64,000 bases of DNA from Mycobacterium kyorinense (GCF_002101735.1 NZ_LQPE01000132.1:32658-96657); one strand, 5' to 3'. Positions 40,902 through 52,027 are shown, numbered from the stretch's first letter. A program made the numbers and translations. The notes: a model not told the origin generated them from the sequence alone.

Positions 40902-41729
40902 TCAGATTTCGGCGATGATCTGGGCGCGTTTGCTGGCGTACTCCTCGTCGGTCACCGCGCCCGACTGGTGCAGGCGCTCCAACTCCTGCAGGCGTTCGCC
41001 GATCGACTGCTCCCGAACGGTGTCCACTGGCCCTCCGGCCGGTGCGGCGGCGGCCGCCGGTTGCGTGGCCTGGCTTGCCGCGCGGCGCACCACCGCCTGA
41101 ATCTGTTGACGAAGCACCGGGTTGGACCGCACGTCGACCATCCGGTTCACCGGAACGCCGTTGGCCTTGAGGACCTGCAGGATCTCCATCAACGGACCGG
41201 CTTGGCCGCTCAGATCGTATGTCGTGTTGTCCTCCGACACGGTGAACTGGGCCGGCACCAAACCGTTGACCAATGCGCTTCGCTCCCAGTCGATTTGGTA
41301 TTCCTGCGTCGCAGGATCGACGAGCACCACCACTTTGCGCGCGGTGATGTTACCCAGTCGGGTGACGCTGGCGATGACCCGGTCTTCGCTGTCGAACGGC
41401 GTGAAGCCGGGCCCGGCGATATGCAGCTGCAATTTCACCAACGGCTGGTCGTTGATCCGGGTACCGGTTTCGGTGATTCCCATGATCTGAGCGAGCGCCA
41501 GAACGCCGTTTTGTTCCAGCGCAGCGGTTTTGGCGGCCGACTTGGCACCGTAATTGGCCAGGGCGAGGGCAATAAGCACGTCGGCTGCGGTCACCAGCAA
41601 GCCGACGTAAAACATCCACTTCAACAAGTCTTCCTGGCCGGTGGCGAAATACACGGCCAGAAAGATCGGCCCCACCAAGCCGCCGCACAACAACACGAAC
41701 AACTGCGACTTCACATAGCGCCACAACAC
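40902..41729 (-). CDS. Membrane protein with C-terminal SHOCT domain
   Basis: About 275 residues; resembles Rv0686, which sits beside tuf. Two N-terminal transmembrane helices (LFVLLCGGLVGPIFLAVYF and FYVGLLVTAADVLIALALA), a cytosolic domain, an Ala/Pro linker and a C-terminal SHOCT helix pair (RLQELERLHQSGAVTDEEY). Function unknown; SHOCT domains are oligomerisation modules. GTG 41729 is chosen since further upstream lies the tuf terminator. Confidence 0.8.
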   Translation of the reverse strand: MLWRYVKSQLFVLLCGGLVGPIFLAVYFATGQEDLLKWMFYVGLLVTAADVLIALALANYGAKSAAKTAALEQNGVLALAQIMGITETGTRINDQPLVKLQLHIAGPGFTPFDSEDRVIASVTRLGNITARKVVVLVDPATQEYQIDWERSALVNGLVPAQFTVSEDNTTYDLSGQAGPLMEILQVLKANGVPVNRMVDVRSNPVLRQQIQAVVRRAASQATQPAAAAAPAGGPVDTVREQSIGERLQELERLHQSGAVTDEEYASKRAQIIAEI

Positions 41730-41762
41730 GCGTGTGAGAGTATCGCGCCACGAGTTACCGCG

Positions 41763-41806
41763 CACACGTAAAGCCCCCGACGCGCGCGCCGGGGGCTTTA
41801 CGTGTG
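41763..41806 (-). terminator. tuf terminator hairpin
   Basis: Bases 41763-41779 pair perfectly with 41790-41806 (17 bp, GGGGGC/GCCCCC core), with a 10-nt CG-alternating loop. It starts 9 bp after the tuf stop. No T tract follows, as is common in mycobacteria. Confidence 0.88.
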
Positions 41807-41814
41807 GTGCAGGA

Positions 41815-43005
<1,191 letters not shown>

Positions 43006-43104
43006 TTCTGTGTCCTCCTGGACTTGTTGGTGCTCGTTAAAGCAGTGTTGATGGTTTCAGTTGTGCCCCGGTAGTGACCGGGCAAGGTTACTCCCCCGGT
43101 GAGA

Positions 43105-45210
43105 TCACTCGCCGGTCGCCTTCGCGATGATCTCCTTCGACACGTTCGCCGGCACTTCGGCGTAGGAGTCGAACACCATGGAGTAGTTCGCCCGGCCTTG
43201 AGTCTTCGACCGCAGGTCGCCGACGTAGCCGAACATCTCCGACAGCGGCACGTGCGCCTTGACGACACGTGCGCCGCCCCGCTCCTCCATGGCCTGAATT
43301 TGACCACGGCGGGAGTTCAGGTCGCCGATCACGTCGCCCATGTAGTCCTCGGGCGTGGTGACCTCGACGGCCATGATCGGTTCCAGGATCACCGGCTGCG
43401 CCTGCCCGGCCGCCTTCTTCAGCGCCTGCGAACCAGCGATCTTGAACGCCATTTCCGACGAGTCCACCTCGTGGAACGCGCCGTCTTCCAGCGTCACCTT
43501 CAGGTTGACCAGCGGGTAGCCGGCCAGCACGCCGTACTGCATGGCGTCCTGGGCGCCGGCGTCCACCGACGGGATGTACTCGCGGGGCACGCGGCCACCG
43601 GTGACCTTGTTCTCGAATTCGTAGGTGGCGCCGTCTTCGCCGGTGAACGGCTCGACGGTGATGATGACCTTGGCGAACTGGCCCGAGCCGCCGGTCTGCT
43701 TCTTGTGGGTGTACTCGACGTGCTCCACCTTGCGGCGGATCGTCTCCTTGTACGCCACCTGCGGCTTACCGACGTTGGCCTCGACCTTGAACTCGCGGCG
43801 CATGCGGTCGACCAGGATGTCCAGGTGCAGCTCGCCCATCCCGCCGATGACGGTCTGGCCGGTCTCCTGGTCCAGGTGCACCTTGAAGGTCGGGTCCTCC
43901 TCGGCCAGCTTCTGGATCGACGCGGAGAGCTTCTCCTGGTCACTCTTGGTCTTGGGCTCGATGGCCACCTCGATCACCGGGTCGGGGAAGGTCATCGACT
44001 CCAGCACGACCTGCTGGTTGGGGTCGGAGAGCGTGTCGCCCGTGGTGGTGTCCTTCAGGCCGATCACCGCGTAGATGTGGCCGGCACTCGCCTTTTCGAC
44101 AGGGTTTTCCTTGTTGGAGTGCATCTGGAACAGCTTGCCCAGCCGCTCCTTTTTGCCCTTGGTGGCGTTGATGACCTGGCTGCCGGAATCCACCGTGCCG
44201 GAGTAGACGCGGATGTAGGTCAGCTTGCCGAAGAACGGGTGCGAGGCGATCTTGAAGGCCAGCGCAGAGAACGGCTCGTCGGTGCTGGCGTGCCGGACGA
44301 TCTCTTCGTCCTCGTTGCCGGGCGCGTGCCCGGTGGCCGGCGGCACGTCCAGCGGCGACGGCAGGTAGTCGACGACGGCGTCCAGCATCGGCTGCACGCC
44401 CTTGTTCTTGAACGCGCTGCCGCACAGCACCGGGTAGATCTCGCTGCCGATCGTCAGCTTGCGGATCGCCGCCTTGATCTCGTCGACGGTGATCTCCTCA
44501 CCGCCGACGTACTTCTCGAGCAGGTGCTCGTCGGACTCCGCCACGGTTTCCAGCAATTTGGTGCGGTATTCCTCGGCGGTCTCGGCCAGCTCGGCCGGGA
44601 TGTCGATGGTGTCGTAGGTCTCGCCGAGCTTGGTTTCGCCGCGCCAGACCTTGGCGTTCATCTCGACCAGGTCGACGACGCCCTCGAACTCGCTCTCCGA
44701 GCCGATCGGCAGCTGGATCGGCACGGCATTGGCGCCGAGCCGCTCCTCCATGGTCTTGACCGAAAAGTAGAAGTCGGCGCCGATCTTGTCCATCTTGTTG
44801 ACGAAGCAGATCCGCGGCACGTTGTACTTGTCGGCCTGCCGCCATACCTGCTCGGACTGCGGCTCCACACCTTCCTTGCCGTCGAACACGGCCACGGCGC
44901 CGTCGAGCACCCGGAGGTTGCGCTCCACCTCGACGGTGAAGTCGACGTGACCGGGCGTGTCGATGATGTTGAGCTGGTTGTCTTTCCAGAACGTGGTGGT
45001 AGCCGCGGAGGTGATGGTGATCCCCCGCTCTTGCTCCTGCTCCATCCAGTCCATCGTGGCGGCGCCGTCGTGGACCTCACCGATCTTGTAGTTGATGCCG
45101 GTGTAGTAGAGGATGCGTTCCGTCGTCGTCGTCTTTCCGGCATCGATGTGCGCCATGATGCCGAAGTTGCGGACCTTGCTCAGGTCGGTTAGCACGTCCT
45201 TCTGTGCCAC
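43105..45210 (-). CDS. fusA: Elongation factor G
   Basis: 701 residues from GTG ([13 protein letters not shown]). G1 [25 protein letters not shown] and [10 protein letters not shown] are present, plus the domain IV/V tail. Drives translocation. An 83-bp gap to rpsG and a 99-bp gap to tuf show no obvious terminator. Confidence 0.99.
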   Translation of the reverse strand: MAQKDVLTDLSKVRNFGIMAHIDAGKTTTTERILYYTGINYKIGEVHDGAATMDWMEQEQERGITITSAATTTFWKDNQLNIIDTPGHVDFTVEVERNLRVLDGAVAVFDGKEGVEPQSEQVWRQADKYNVPRICFVNKMDKIGADFYFSVKTMEERLGANAVPIQLPIGSESEFEGVVDLVEMNAKVWRGETKLGETYDTIDIPAELAETAEEYRTKLLETVAESDEHLLEKYVGGEEITVDEIKAAIRKLTIGSEIYPVLCGSAFKNKGVQPMLDAVVDYLPSPLDVPPATGHAPGNEDEEIVRHASTDEPFSALAFKIASHPFFGKLTYIRVYSGTVDSGSQVINATKGKKERLGKLFQMHSNKENPVEKASAGHIYAVIGLKDTTTGDTLSDPNQQVVLESMTFPDPVIEVAIEPKTKSDQEKLSASIQKLAEEDPTFKVHLDQETGQTVIGGMGELHLDILVDRMRREFKVEANVGKPQVAYKETIRRKVEHVEYTHKKQTGGSGQFAKVIITVEPFTGEDGATYEFENKVTGGRVPREYIPSVDAGAQDAMQYGVLAGYPLVNLKVTLEDGAFHEVDSSEMAFKIAGSQALKKAAGQAQPVILEPIMAVEVTTPEDYMGDVIGDLNSRRGQIQAMEERGGARVVKAHVPLSEMFGYVGDLRSKTQGRANYSMVFDSYAEVPANVSKEIIAKATGE

Positions 45211-45293
45211 AGAAGTCTTCCCACTCTCATCGTTGCTTGGTTAGCTGTTCTCTTCGCCTCCGGCCGCGCTGCCAATTGGCGCCGGAGCGGCGC

Positions 45294-45764
45294 CTACCAG
45301 CGATAGTGCGCGAAGGCGCGGTTTGCCTCGGCCATCTTGTGGGTGTCCTCACGCCGCTTGACGGAAGCCCCGAGGCCGTTGCTGGCATCCAGGATCTCGT
45401 TTGCCAGGCGCTCGACCATGGTCTTTTCCCGACGTTGCCGGGAGAAGCTGACCAGCCAGCGCAGCGCCAGCGTGGTGGACCGGTCCGGACGCACCTCGAC
45501 GGGCACCTGATAGGTGGCACCACCGACGCGCCGACTGCGGACCTCCAGGGCCGGCTTGACGTTGTCCAGAGCCCGCTTGAGGGTGATGACCGGATCGGTG
45601 CCGGTCTTTTCGCGGGCCTGTTCGAGCGCACCGTAAACAATGCGTTCGGCGAGGGATTTCTTCCCTTTCAGGAGAACCTTGTTCACCAGCTGGGTGACCA
45701 GCTGCGACCCGTAGACCGGGTCGTTGACCAGCGGACGCTTCGGCGCGGGGCCCTTGCGCGGCAT
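45294..45764 (-). CDS. rpsG: 30S ribosomal protein S7
   Basis: 156 residues ([38 protein letters not shown]-terminal [16 protein letters not shown]). Normal length. Start overlaps the rpsL stop. Confidence 0.98.
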   Translation of the reverse strand: MPRKGPAPKRPLVNDPVYGSQLVTQLVNKVLLKGKKSLAERIVYGALEQAREKTGTDPVITLKRALDNVKPALEVRSRRVGGATYQVPVEVRPDRSTTLALRWLVSFSRQRREKTMVERLANEILDASNGLGASVKRREDTHKMAEANRAFAHYRW

Positions 45765-46138
45765 CAGCTCTTCTCCTTCTTGGCGCCGTAGCGGCTGCGG
45801 GCCTGCTTGCGGTTCTTGACGCCCTGAGTGTCCAGCGATCCGCGGATGATCTTGTAGCGCACGCCGGGCAGGTCCTTCACCCGGCCGCCACGCACCAGCA
45901 CCATCGAGTGCTCCTGCAGATTGTGGCCCTCGCCGGGGATGTATGCGGTGACTTCAACCTGGCTGGTCAGCTTGACGCGCGCCACCTTCCGAAGCGCCGA
46001 GTTCGGCTTCTTCGGAGTCGTGGTGTACACGCGCGTGCACACGCCACGGCGCTGCGGGCTGCCCTTGAGGGCCGCGGTCTTGACCTTGCCGATCTTGTCG
46101 CGGCGCCCCTTGCGGACCAGCTGCTGAATGGTTGGCAT
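45764..46138 (-). CDS. rpsL: 30S ribosomal protein S12
   Basis: 124 residues. Lys43 (TPKKPN) and Lys88 (GRVKDLPG), the residues changed in streptomycin-resistant mutants, are both wild type. First gene of the str operon; AGGAAG lies just before the ATG. Its leader carries two elements shared with the S10 leader. Confidence 0.98.
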   Translation of the reverse strand: MPTIQQLVRKGRRDKIGKVKTAALKGSPQRRGVCTRVYTTTPKKPNSALRKVARVKLTSQVEVTAYIPGEGHNLQEHSMVLVRGGRVKDLPGVRYKIIRGSLDTQGVKNRKQARSRYGAKKEKS

Positions 46139-46148
46139 CTACCGGCTT

Positions 46149-46222
46149 CCTGTGTTGGTCTGTCGTACTGCAGTTTTGCCCTGCCCCGGAATAGTCTCCG
46201 TACCCCGCGGCCGGGTGTGTCG
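46149..46222 (-). promoter_or_regulatory. rpsL leader elements shared with S10 leader
   Basis: Sense strand CGACACACCCGGCCGCGGGG (46222-46203) and GACCAACACAGG (46160-46149), the latter overlapping the ribosome-binding site. Each matches the rpsJ leader with a single mismatch and in the same order, although spacing differs. Confidence 0.45.
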
Positions 46223-46327
46223 CACGCGCCTGCCCCGGGCTCATCCGTTGCGTCATGGACATGCGAATTGGCCCGGCGTGCGCCTTACGTCACCGAAGGC
46301 GCCATACGCTGCCAGGCGCGAGCATCC

Positions 46328-46357
46328 ACAATACCCGCCGCTGGTCGGGCAGGTCAA
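46328..46357 (-). promoter_or_regulatory. Candidate str operon promoter
   Basis: Minus strand TTGACC (46357-46352), 18-bp spacer, TATTGT (46333-46328). The -35 lies inside the 3' end of the upstream TetR gene. A start near 46321 gives a leader of about 180 nt. Confidence 0.5.
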
Positions 46358-46995
46358 AGCGACGCCGACGGGGGTGCGCTGCGACGTTCCAGGCCGGCCG
46401 CCAGGCGCAGCACCATGTCGGAGAACACCGCGTCGGTGTCGATCTCGTCCATCACCCCGGTCATCTCGAGCAGCACAAACCCGTGCAGCGCCGACCAGAA
46501 CTCCAGCGCCGCATAGAAGGCTTCCTCGCCGTCCAGGCCGTAGGAGGTCAGCACCGAGATGACCGGTGCGGCCGCGGCCCGGGTGGCGGCGGTGTATTCC
46601 GGGTCGTCGCCGCCGAGCGGCATCCGGGTGAACGCCGAATACCGACCCGGGTGGTGGTGGGCGTAGCTGCGGTAGGCGCCGGCCATGACCAGCACGGCGT
46701 CGTCGCGGGCCCGGCCCTCACCGACCCGGTTCAGCATCGTGATGATGTCGTCGATCACCCGCATGCGCACCGTGCGGCGCAGGTCTTCCAGGCTGTGCAC
46801 GTGGTTGTAGAGCGACGGGCCCTTGGTTCCCAGCTGCGTCGCCAGCGCGTTGATGGTCAGCGCGTCCCAGCCCTCGCGGTCCAGGAAGGTGAGCGCGGCG
46901 TTGATGATGATGTCGCGGCTCAGCTTTGCCGGGCGGGCCGCCGACTTGGCCGCGGCGCGCGAGCGACCACCCGGTGTCTCCGGCTCTGCTGCCAT
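46354..46995 (-). CDS. TetR-family regulator (Rv0681-like)
   Basis: 213 residues; HTH ALTINALATQLGTKGPSLYNHVHSLEDLRR at about 44-73; the C-terminal domain (EEAFYAALEFWSALHGFVLLEM) is of the TetR_C WHG type. N-terminal Ala/Arg-rich tail. Located upstream of rpsL on the same strand as in M. tuberculosis. Targets unknown. Divergent from the DUF3060 genes. Confidence 0.88.
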   Translation of the reverse strand: MAAEPETPGGRSRAAAKSAARPAKLSRDIIINAALTFLDREGWDALTINALATQLGTKGPSLYNHVHSLEDLRRTVRMRVIDDIITMLNRVGEGRARDDAVLVMAGAYRSYAHHHPGRYSAFTRMPLGGDDPEYTAATRAAAAPVISVLTSYGLDGEEAFYAALEFWSALHGFVLLEMTGVMDEIDTDAVFSDMVLRLAAGLERRSAPPSASL

Positions 46996-47152
46996 GCTGC
47001 TCGCCCTTCGGTTTGCCTCGACCCGCTTTCCCCATCGGACCAGGGTCAGCGAAGAACTCTAGTTGACAAATCCGGGAAGGCGGCCATTGGACAAGGCGAT
47101 GCACGTAGGCTCTCCTCGAGCAGATCACCCGCCACGGCGAGAGGAACGCGCG

Positions 47153-47527
47153 GTGAAATGGACGACTCTTGGGCGCACCTCTGCGGCCTGTGCGATCGCC
47201 ATTGGTTGCACGTTGTTCGCCGGGGCCGCAACCGCATCCGCCAAGAACGGTGACACCCACATCACCGGCGAAGGCGTCGAGCAGACGGTGGACTGCAACA
47301 ACGCCACGCTGATCGTCAACGGCACCTACAACTCCGTCAACGCGCTGGGAACCTGCTGGGCGGTGACGGTCATGGGTTCGGGCAACACCGTCGTCGCCGA
47401 CACCGTCGTCAACGACATCACCGTCTACGGCTCCGACGAGACGGTCTACTTCCGCAACGGCGACCCGGTCATCTGGGATCGCGGTCGCGAACTGGGCATG
47501 GTCAACCGCATCAACCGTGCAGCGTGA
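47153..47527 (+). CDS. Secreted DUF3060 protein (Rv0680c-like)
   Basis: 124 residues, the same length as Rv0680c, from GTG (47153) after GAGAGGA. A Sec signal peptide (about residues 1-30, ending ATASA) is followed by a DUF3060 domain built of short repeated strands: NATLIVNGTYNSVNALGTC, GSGNTVVADTV, GSDETVYFRNGDP, likely a small beta-solenoid. TTGACA at 47063 is a possible -35. Function unknown. Confidence 0.85.
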   Translation: MKWTTLGRTSAACAIAIGCTLFAGAATASAKNGDTHITGEGVEQTVDCNNATLIVNGTYNSVNALGTCWAVTVMGSGNTVVADTVVNDITVYGSDETVYFRNGDPVIWDRGRELGMVNRINRAA

Positions 47528-47564
47528 GTTTTTGCACCAGCCACAACCGGAGAATCGAGGAAGA

Positions 47565-47969
47565 ATGCGCGCGTACACGATTCTGGCGCTGTCGGCGACA
47601 GTGGTGGTTTTCGGGCTGACCGGCTGCGGGTCGCATGAGAAACACGCGACGCCGTCGACCAGCACCACCAGCGGAAGCACCGGCGCACAGTTCGAGGTCG
47701 GCAACACGATCAACTACGGATCATTCGGAACCACAACCGATCTTGACTGCGCCGACGGGAAGTCGCTCAACGTCGGCGGCTCCAACAACACGCTGACCGT
47801 CAAGGGCACGTGCGGGACGGTGAGCATCGGCGGCGCCGACAACAAGATCACTTTCGACAAGATCGACAAGCAACTCAGCGTCGTCGGGCTCAACAACACG
47901 GTCACCTATAAAAACGGCGACCCCAAGGTCGACAACCTCGGTTCGGGCAACACGATCAACAAGGGCTAG
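47565..47969 (+). CDS. DUF3060 lipoprotein (Rv0679c-like)
   Basis: 134 residues. Lipobox LTGC (Cys at about 21), a Thr/Ser-rich linker, then the same repeat pattern as its neighbour: GGSNNTLTVKGTC, GGADNKITFDKI, GLNNTVTYKNGDP, GSGNTINKG. Probably a tandem duplicate that became membrane-anchored. The stop TAG and the echA5 stop TAG on the other strand share one CTAG (47966-47969). Confidence 0.86.
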   Translation: MRAYTILALSATVVVFGLTGCGSHEKHATPSTSTTSGSTGAQFEVGNTINYGSFGTTTDLDCADGKSLNVGGSNNTLTVKGTCGTVSIGGADNKITFDKIDKQLSVVGLNNTVTYKNGDPKVDNLGSGNTINKG

Positions 47970-48730
47970 GCGTCAGCGCCGTGGCGGCCGGCCCCGGCCG
48001 CGAAGCGTCCCGCGCCTTCCATCGCCTCGGCGCTGACGCGGGAGATGCTGGCGAATTCGTAGTCCAGCGCCTCTGATTCTGTTGTGCACCATTGGTGCAG
48101 CGCCGAAAGCCGATCCGATCGCATGCACTGCTGTGGCAGCGCAGCCAGCTGGGCCGCCAGTTCCTCGGCGGCCTGGCGAGCTTGACCCTTGGGCACGACG
48201 CGGTTGGCCAGGCCGATCGCGTGGGCTTCGGCGGCGTCGACGCCGCGGCCGGTGAGGATCATGTCCATCGCCCGGCTGTGCCCGATCAGTCGCGGCAGCC
48301 GGATGGTGCCGCCGTCGATCAGCGGAACCCCCCAGCGCCGGCAGAACACCCCGAACACGGCGTCCTCCTCCGCGACCCGCAGATCGCACCACAACGCCAA
48401 TTCCAGGCCGCCGGCCACCGCATACCCGCTTACCGCGGCGATCACGGGCTTGGACAACACCATTCGCGTCGGCCCCATCGGGCCGGGACCGGTCCGGTGC
48501 ACCGGGTTGGCGTCCGGCGTGCCGAACGCCTTCAAATCGGCTCCGGCGCAAAACGTTCCACCGTCGCCCCACAGCACCGCCACCGATGCGGCGTCGTCGC
48601 GGTCGAACTCCTCGAACGCGGCGAACAAGGCGGCCGCCGTCGGGCCGTTGACGGCGTTGCGGGCCTCCGGCCGGTTCAGGATCACGGTGGTGACCGGCCC
48701 ATTGCGCTCGACCCGTACCGGCTCGCTCAT
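47966..48730 (-). CDS. echA5: Enoyl-CoA hydratase/isomerase-family protein EchA5
   Basis: 254 residues. Crotonase fold: oxyanion-hole segments GGTFCAGADLKAFG and SGYAVAGGLELALWCD. The residues where classical hydratases have catalytic Glu are Arg (in VFCRRWGVPLIDGG) and Asp (in MDMILTG), so ordinary hydration is doubtful. Last gene of the fadE8 operon; ATG overlaps the stop of the regulator. Confidence 0.86.
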   Translation of the reverse strand: MSEPVRVERNGPVTTVILNRPEARNAVNGPTAAALFAAFEEFDRDDAASVAVLWGDGGTFCAGADLKAFGTPDANPVHRTGPGPMGPTRMVLSKPVIAAVSGYAVAGGLELALWCDLRVAEEDAVFGVFCRRWGVPLIDGGTIRLPRLIGHSRAMDMILTGRGVDAAEAHAIGLANRVVPKGQARQAAEELAAQLAALPQQCMRSDRLSALHQWCTTESEALDYEFASISRVSAEAMEGAGRFAAGAGRHGADA

Positions 48731-49461
48731 CTTGCCTCCACTAGTTGAGTTTGGTTGCGCCGCTTGGTCAGTTCGGCGGCGAAGTCGTGGTAGGCGGCGC
48801 GCAACTGGGCGCCGGGCCAGTCGGCGGGCAGCAGTTCGCTCGGCAGCATCGGGTCGCTGAGCAGGTGGCGAACCATCGCGGCGGCCACCACAAACCGGCC
48901 GGGAATGTCGGAGGCGGCGGCCATCTCGTCGAGCAAGCCGTGGCCGGTCTGCGACCACCCGGGCAGATCCCACAGCCGTCCGGCCAGCTCGGCGGGCTCG
49001 TCGTCGCGGGCCTTGAGGATGCGCAGCCGGCCCCGGATCTCCGCGTCCAAATCGAGCGGCAGGTTGTCCGGCCGCATCCACACGCCTTCGCGTAATTCGC
49101 CGAACCGCTTGTCGTGCAAGGTGGTTCGCAGGACGGCACGGGTGCGTGCGTCGGTGCCGATGCTGGTGACGATCAGCGTGGTCCAATAGCCGCGCCATGG
49201 CTTTACCCGCAGGCTGATCGCCTCGTCCTGACGGCGCTGGCGGGCCAGCAGCCGGTCGGAAAGCCGGTAGCCGTCGGCGGAGCGGACCAGGTCGCCGTTG
49301 CTCACCATCCGGGTCAGCGCAACCCTGAGTGTGGGTTCCTTGATACCGAAATCGCTGGTAAGCCTGACCAATTCGGCGGCGCTGGCCCATGCTGGGTGAG
49401 CACCCAGCAGCACCGACAGCACGACCGAGCGTGCGGTCATGCGGGCCAGCGTTCTCGGCAT
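48727..49461 (-). CDS. PaaX-like winged-helix regulator (Rv0674-like)
   Basis: 244 residues. N-terminal PaaX-type HTH (ARSVVLSVLLGAHPAWASAAEL, FGIKEPTLRVALTRMVSNGDL), then the PaaX C-terminal region (RRQDEAISLRVKPWRGYWTTLI). PaaX proteins repress phenylacetyl-CoA catabolism when free of CoA ligand. Embedded in the operon, so it probably controls it in response to a CoA ester. Confidence 0.85.
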   Translation of the reverse strand: MPRTLARMTARSVVLSVLLGAHPAWASAAELVRLTSDFGIKEPTLRVALTRMVSNGDLVRSADGYRLSDRLLARQRRQDEAISLRVKPWRGYWTTLIVTSIGTDARTRAVLRTTLHDKRFGELREGVWMRPDNLPLDLDAEIRGRLRILKARDDEPAELAGRLWDLPGWSQTGHGLLDEMAAASDIPGRFVVAAAMVRHLLSDPMLPSELLPADWPGAQLRAAYHDFAAELTKRRNQTQLVEAR

Positions 49462-49463
49462 GG

Positions 49464-50402
49464 CTACACTCCGGATGCTCGGCGGCCATAGTCGCCGAAC
49501 GGCTCGTCGCGGTGCTTGACCGCGTCCCGGAAGCCGTGCTCGACCGCGTCGGCGACAAACGCATGGCCTTCCGGCGTGTGCCGCGCGATGCCGTCGAACA
49601 CGGTGCTGACCATCCTGCTGGTCGCCACCCCCTGCTGCAGCAACGCGGAATTCAGCGCCAGCTTGACCATGATCAACTGGTTGACCGGCACCGCCGCAAT
49701 CCGCTCGACGAGTCGCTCGGTGCGCTCGTCGAGCTCCTTGGGGTCGGGCGCCTCGACCGCCAGGCCCCACTCGGCGGCTTGCGCGCCGGTGATGCAATCG
49801 CCTGTCAGCAGAAGCCGTTTGGCGCGCTGGTCGCCCAGCCGGTGGGCCCACAGCCCCGCGGCCGGCACTCCCCACACCCGGGTCGGCGGGTAGCCGATCT
49901 TGGCGTCCGCGGCGGCGATCACCTGGTCGGCGTGCAGCGCGATGTCGGTGCCGCCGGCCACGCAGTAGCCGTGGATCTTGACTACCGTCGGCTTGTCGGC
50001 GTGCATCAGGCTGGAGAACCCGCGCACGAACCGGCTCATCATCTGGTAGTCGATCATCGGGTCCCACGGTTGGTTGGGCAGGTGGTTGACGGCCTGGGTC
50101 TTACCGTCGAGCACGGTGCCCTTGTAGGCGTCGCCGCCACCGGCCGACGACGAGCCCTCGGCGTAGGCGCTCAAATCGAAACCGGCGCAAAACCCTTCAC
50201 CGCGGCCGGAGACCAAGATGACGTGCACATTGGGGTCCAAGTCGGCGCGCTCGACGAGCGCGGAGAGTTCCAGCGGCGTGTCGGCGATGATCGCGTTGCC
50301 CTTTTCCGGGCGGTTGAACGTGATTCGCGCAACCCGGTCGGTGACCTCGTAGGTCATCGTTTTCAAATTGTCGAAGTCGACGGGTCGGATCGCGTGAGTC
50401 AT
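49464..50402 (-). CDS. echA4: Enoyl-CoA hydratase-family protein EchA4
   Basis: 312 residues, the EchA4 length. Crotonase segments EGFCAGFDLSAYA and HGYCVAGGTDIALHAD are present, but the position of the first catalytic Glu is Thr (GYPPTRVWGVPAAG). It may act as a different crotonase such as a hydrolase. Overlaps fadE8 by ATGA and precedes the regulator by two bases. Confidence 0.88.
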   Translation of the reverse strand: MTHAIRPVDFDNLKTMTYEVTDRVARITFNRPEKGNAIIADTPLELSALVERADLDPNVHVILVSGRGEGFCAGFDLSAYAEGSSSAGGGDAYKGTVLDGKTQAVNHLPNQPWDPMIDYQMMSRFVRGFSSLMHADKPTVVKIHGYCVAGGTDIALHADQVIAAADAKIGYPPTRVWGVPAAGLWAHRLGDQRAKRLLLTGDCITGAQAAEWGLAVEAPDPKELDERTERLVERIAAVPVNQLIMVKLALNSALLQQGVATSRMVSTVFDGIARHTPEGHAFVADAVEHGFRDAVKHRDEPFGDYGRRASGV

Positions 50403-52027
50403 CCCTTGACCATCGCACGCTCGAGGATCGGCGCCAGATCCAGTCCCGCGGGCATCGTGCCGTAGGCACCGCCCCACTGGCCACCGAGCCGGGTGGCCAG
50501 GAACGCTTCGGCAACCGCGGGATGGCCATGACGCACCAGCAGCGAACCCTGCAGTGCCAGGCAGATGTCCTCGGCGACCTTGCGGGCCCGGTACTGGATC
50601 GTGTCGAAGTCGCCGAGTTGCGGCCGGAGGCTCTCGGCGTGTGCGTCCAGCCGCGGATCCTGCCCCGCGCTCTTGGCCAGCTCGGCGAACAGCACCTCGA
50701 CGCATTCGGGCCGAGTTGCCATGGCGCGCAACGTATCCAGCGCACTGACGTTGCCGGAGCCCTCCCAGATGCCCATCAGCGGCGCCTCCCGGTACAGCCG
50801 CGCCATGCCGAAGTCCTCGATGTAGCCGTTTCCGCCCAGACATTCCATGGCCTCGGCGGCGTGCGGGGTGGCTCGTTTGCACACCCAATACTTGGTGGCG
50901 GCCAATCCGATTCGGCGCAGCAGCGCCTCGGTCTCGTCGCCGCGGACCGCGTTGTCGGTGGCACCGGCCATCCGCATCGCGACCATGGTGGCCGCCTCGG
51001 CCTCAACTGCCAAGTCCGCCAGCACGTTACGCATCAGCGGTTGGTCGATCAGATACGCGCCGAACGCCTTGCGGTGCTGGGCGTGGTGGACGGCGCGGGT
51101 CAGGCCGGTGCGCATGCTGGTGGCGCTGCCCAGCGCGCAGTCCAGCCGGGTCAGGTTGACCATCTCGATGATGGTCGGCACACCGCGGCCCTCCTCGCCG
51201 ACCAGCCAGGCGATCGCGCCGTCGTACTCGACTTCGCTGGAGGCGTTCGCGTGGTTGCCCAGCTTGTCCTTGAGCCGCTGCAACAACATTCGGTTGCGGC
51301 TGCCGTCGGGCAGCACCCGCGGCAGCAGGAAGCACGACAACCCGCCCGGCGCCTGGGCCAGCACCAGGAAGATGTCGCACATCGGTGCCGACGTGAACCA
51401 CTTGTGCCCGGTGAGGCGGTAGCTGCCGTCGGCGTTGCGGGTGGCCTGGGTGGTGCCGGCGCGAACGTCGGAGCCGCCCTGCTTTTCGGTCATCGACATG
51501 CCCGCGGTGATTCCGGCCTTGGCCGTCGGCACCCTGAGTTCGGGGTCGTAGACCCGGCTGGTCAGCAACGGCTCGTAAACCGTTGCCAGCTCTGGGTTGT
51601 GCCGCAACGCGGGAACGACGGCGTAGGTCATCGAGATCGGGCACATGTGGCCGGGTTCGGCGGTCCACACGCTGGTCTTGGCGGCCCGCACCACGTGCGC
51701 GCCCGGCGTGGTGTCCGCCCACGGGGCGGCATGCAGGCCGTGCGCGATGGCCGTGCGCATCAGCTCGTGATACGCCGGGTCGTACTCGACTTCGTCGATG
51801 CGGTGGCCGTAGCGGTCGTGGGTGTGCAGGATCGGCCGGTTGCGGTCGGCCCGCTCGCCCCAGCGTTGGGTCTGCGCCGAACCGGAGATCGCGCCGAGCT
51901 CGGTGACCTCGTCGAGGCCCCACTGCCCGCCCTCGCGGATCAGCGCCTCGACGAGAACCGGCGACGTGGCGGGATTGTGGTCTTCCAGCGGCGGAACCTG
52001 GTTGGTGACGGCGTGCGTGTCTGGCAT
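50399..52027 (-). CDS. fadE8: Acyl-CoA dehydrogenase FadE8 (AidB-like)
   Basis: 542 residues, identical in length to M. tuberculosis FadE8. Flavin-binding segments MSMTEKQGGSDVRAGTT and WFTSAPMCD, and the C-terminal Glu-containing GIWEGSGNVSALDTLRA are as in AidB-type acyl-CoA dehydrogenases. ATG 52027. First gene of a four-gene operon; the AT-rich TTACATTTTTTCGACA just upstream may hold its promoter. Confidence 0.93.
   Translation of the reverse strand: MPDTHAVTNQVPPLEDHNPATSPVLVEALIREGGQWGLDEVTELGAISGSAQTQRWGERADRNRPILHTHDRYGHRIDEVEYDPAYHELMRTAIAHGLHAAPWADTTPGAHVVRAAKTSVWTAEPGHMCPISMTYAVVPALRHNPELATVYEPLLTSRVYDPELRVPTAKAGITAGMSMTEKQGGSDVRAGTTQATRNADGSYRLTGHKWFTSAPMCDIFLVLAQAPGGLSCFLLPRVLPDGSRNRMLLQRLKDKLGNHANASSEVEYDGAIAWLVGEEGRGVPTIIEMVNLTRLDCALGSATSMRTGLTRAVHHAQHRKAFGAYLIDQPLMRNVLADLAVEAEAATMVAMRMAGATDNAVRGDETEALLRRIGLAATKYWVCKRATPHAAEAMECLGGNGYIEDFGMARLYREAPLMGIWEGSGNVSALDTLRAMATRPECVEVLFAELAKSAGQDPRLDAHAESLRPQLGDFDTIQYRARKVAEDICLALQGSLLVRHGHPAVAEAFLATRLGGQWGGAYGTMPAGLDLAPILERAMVKG

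Noticed and set aside
43099..45192. 697-codon open frame antisense to fusA
   Set aside because: Mirror of EF-G codons; composition not protein-like.
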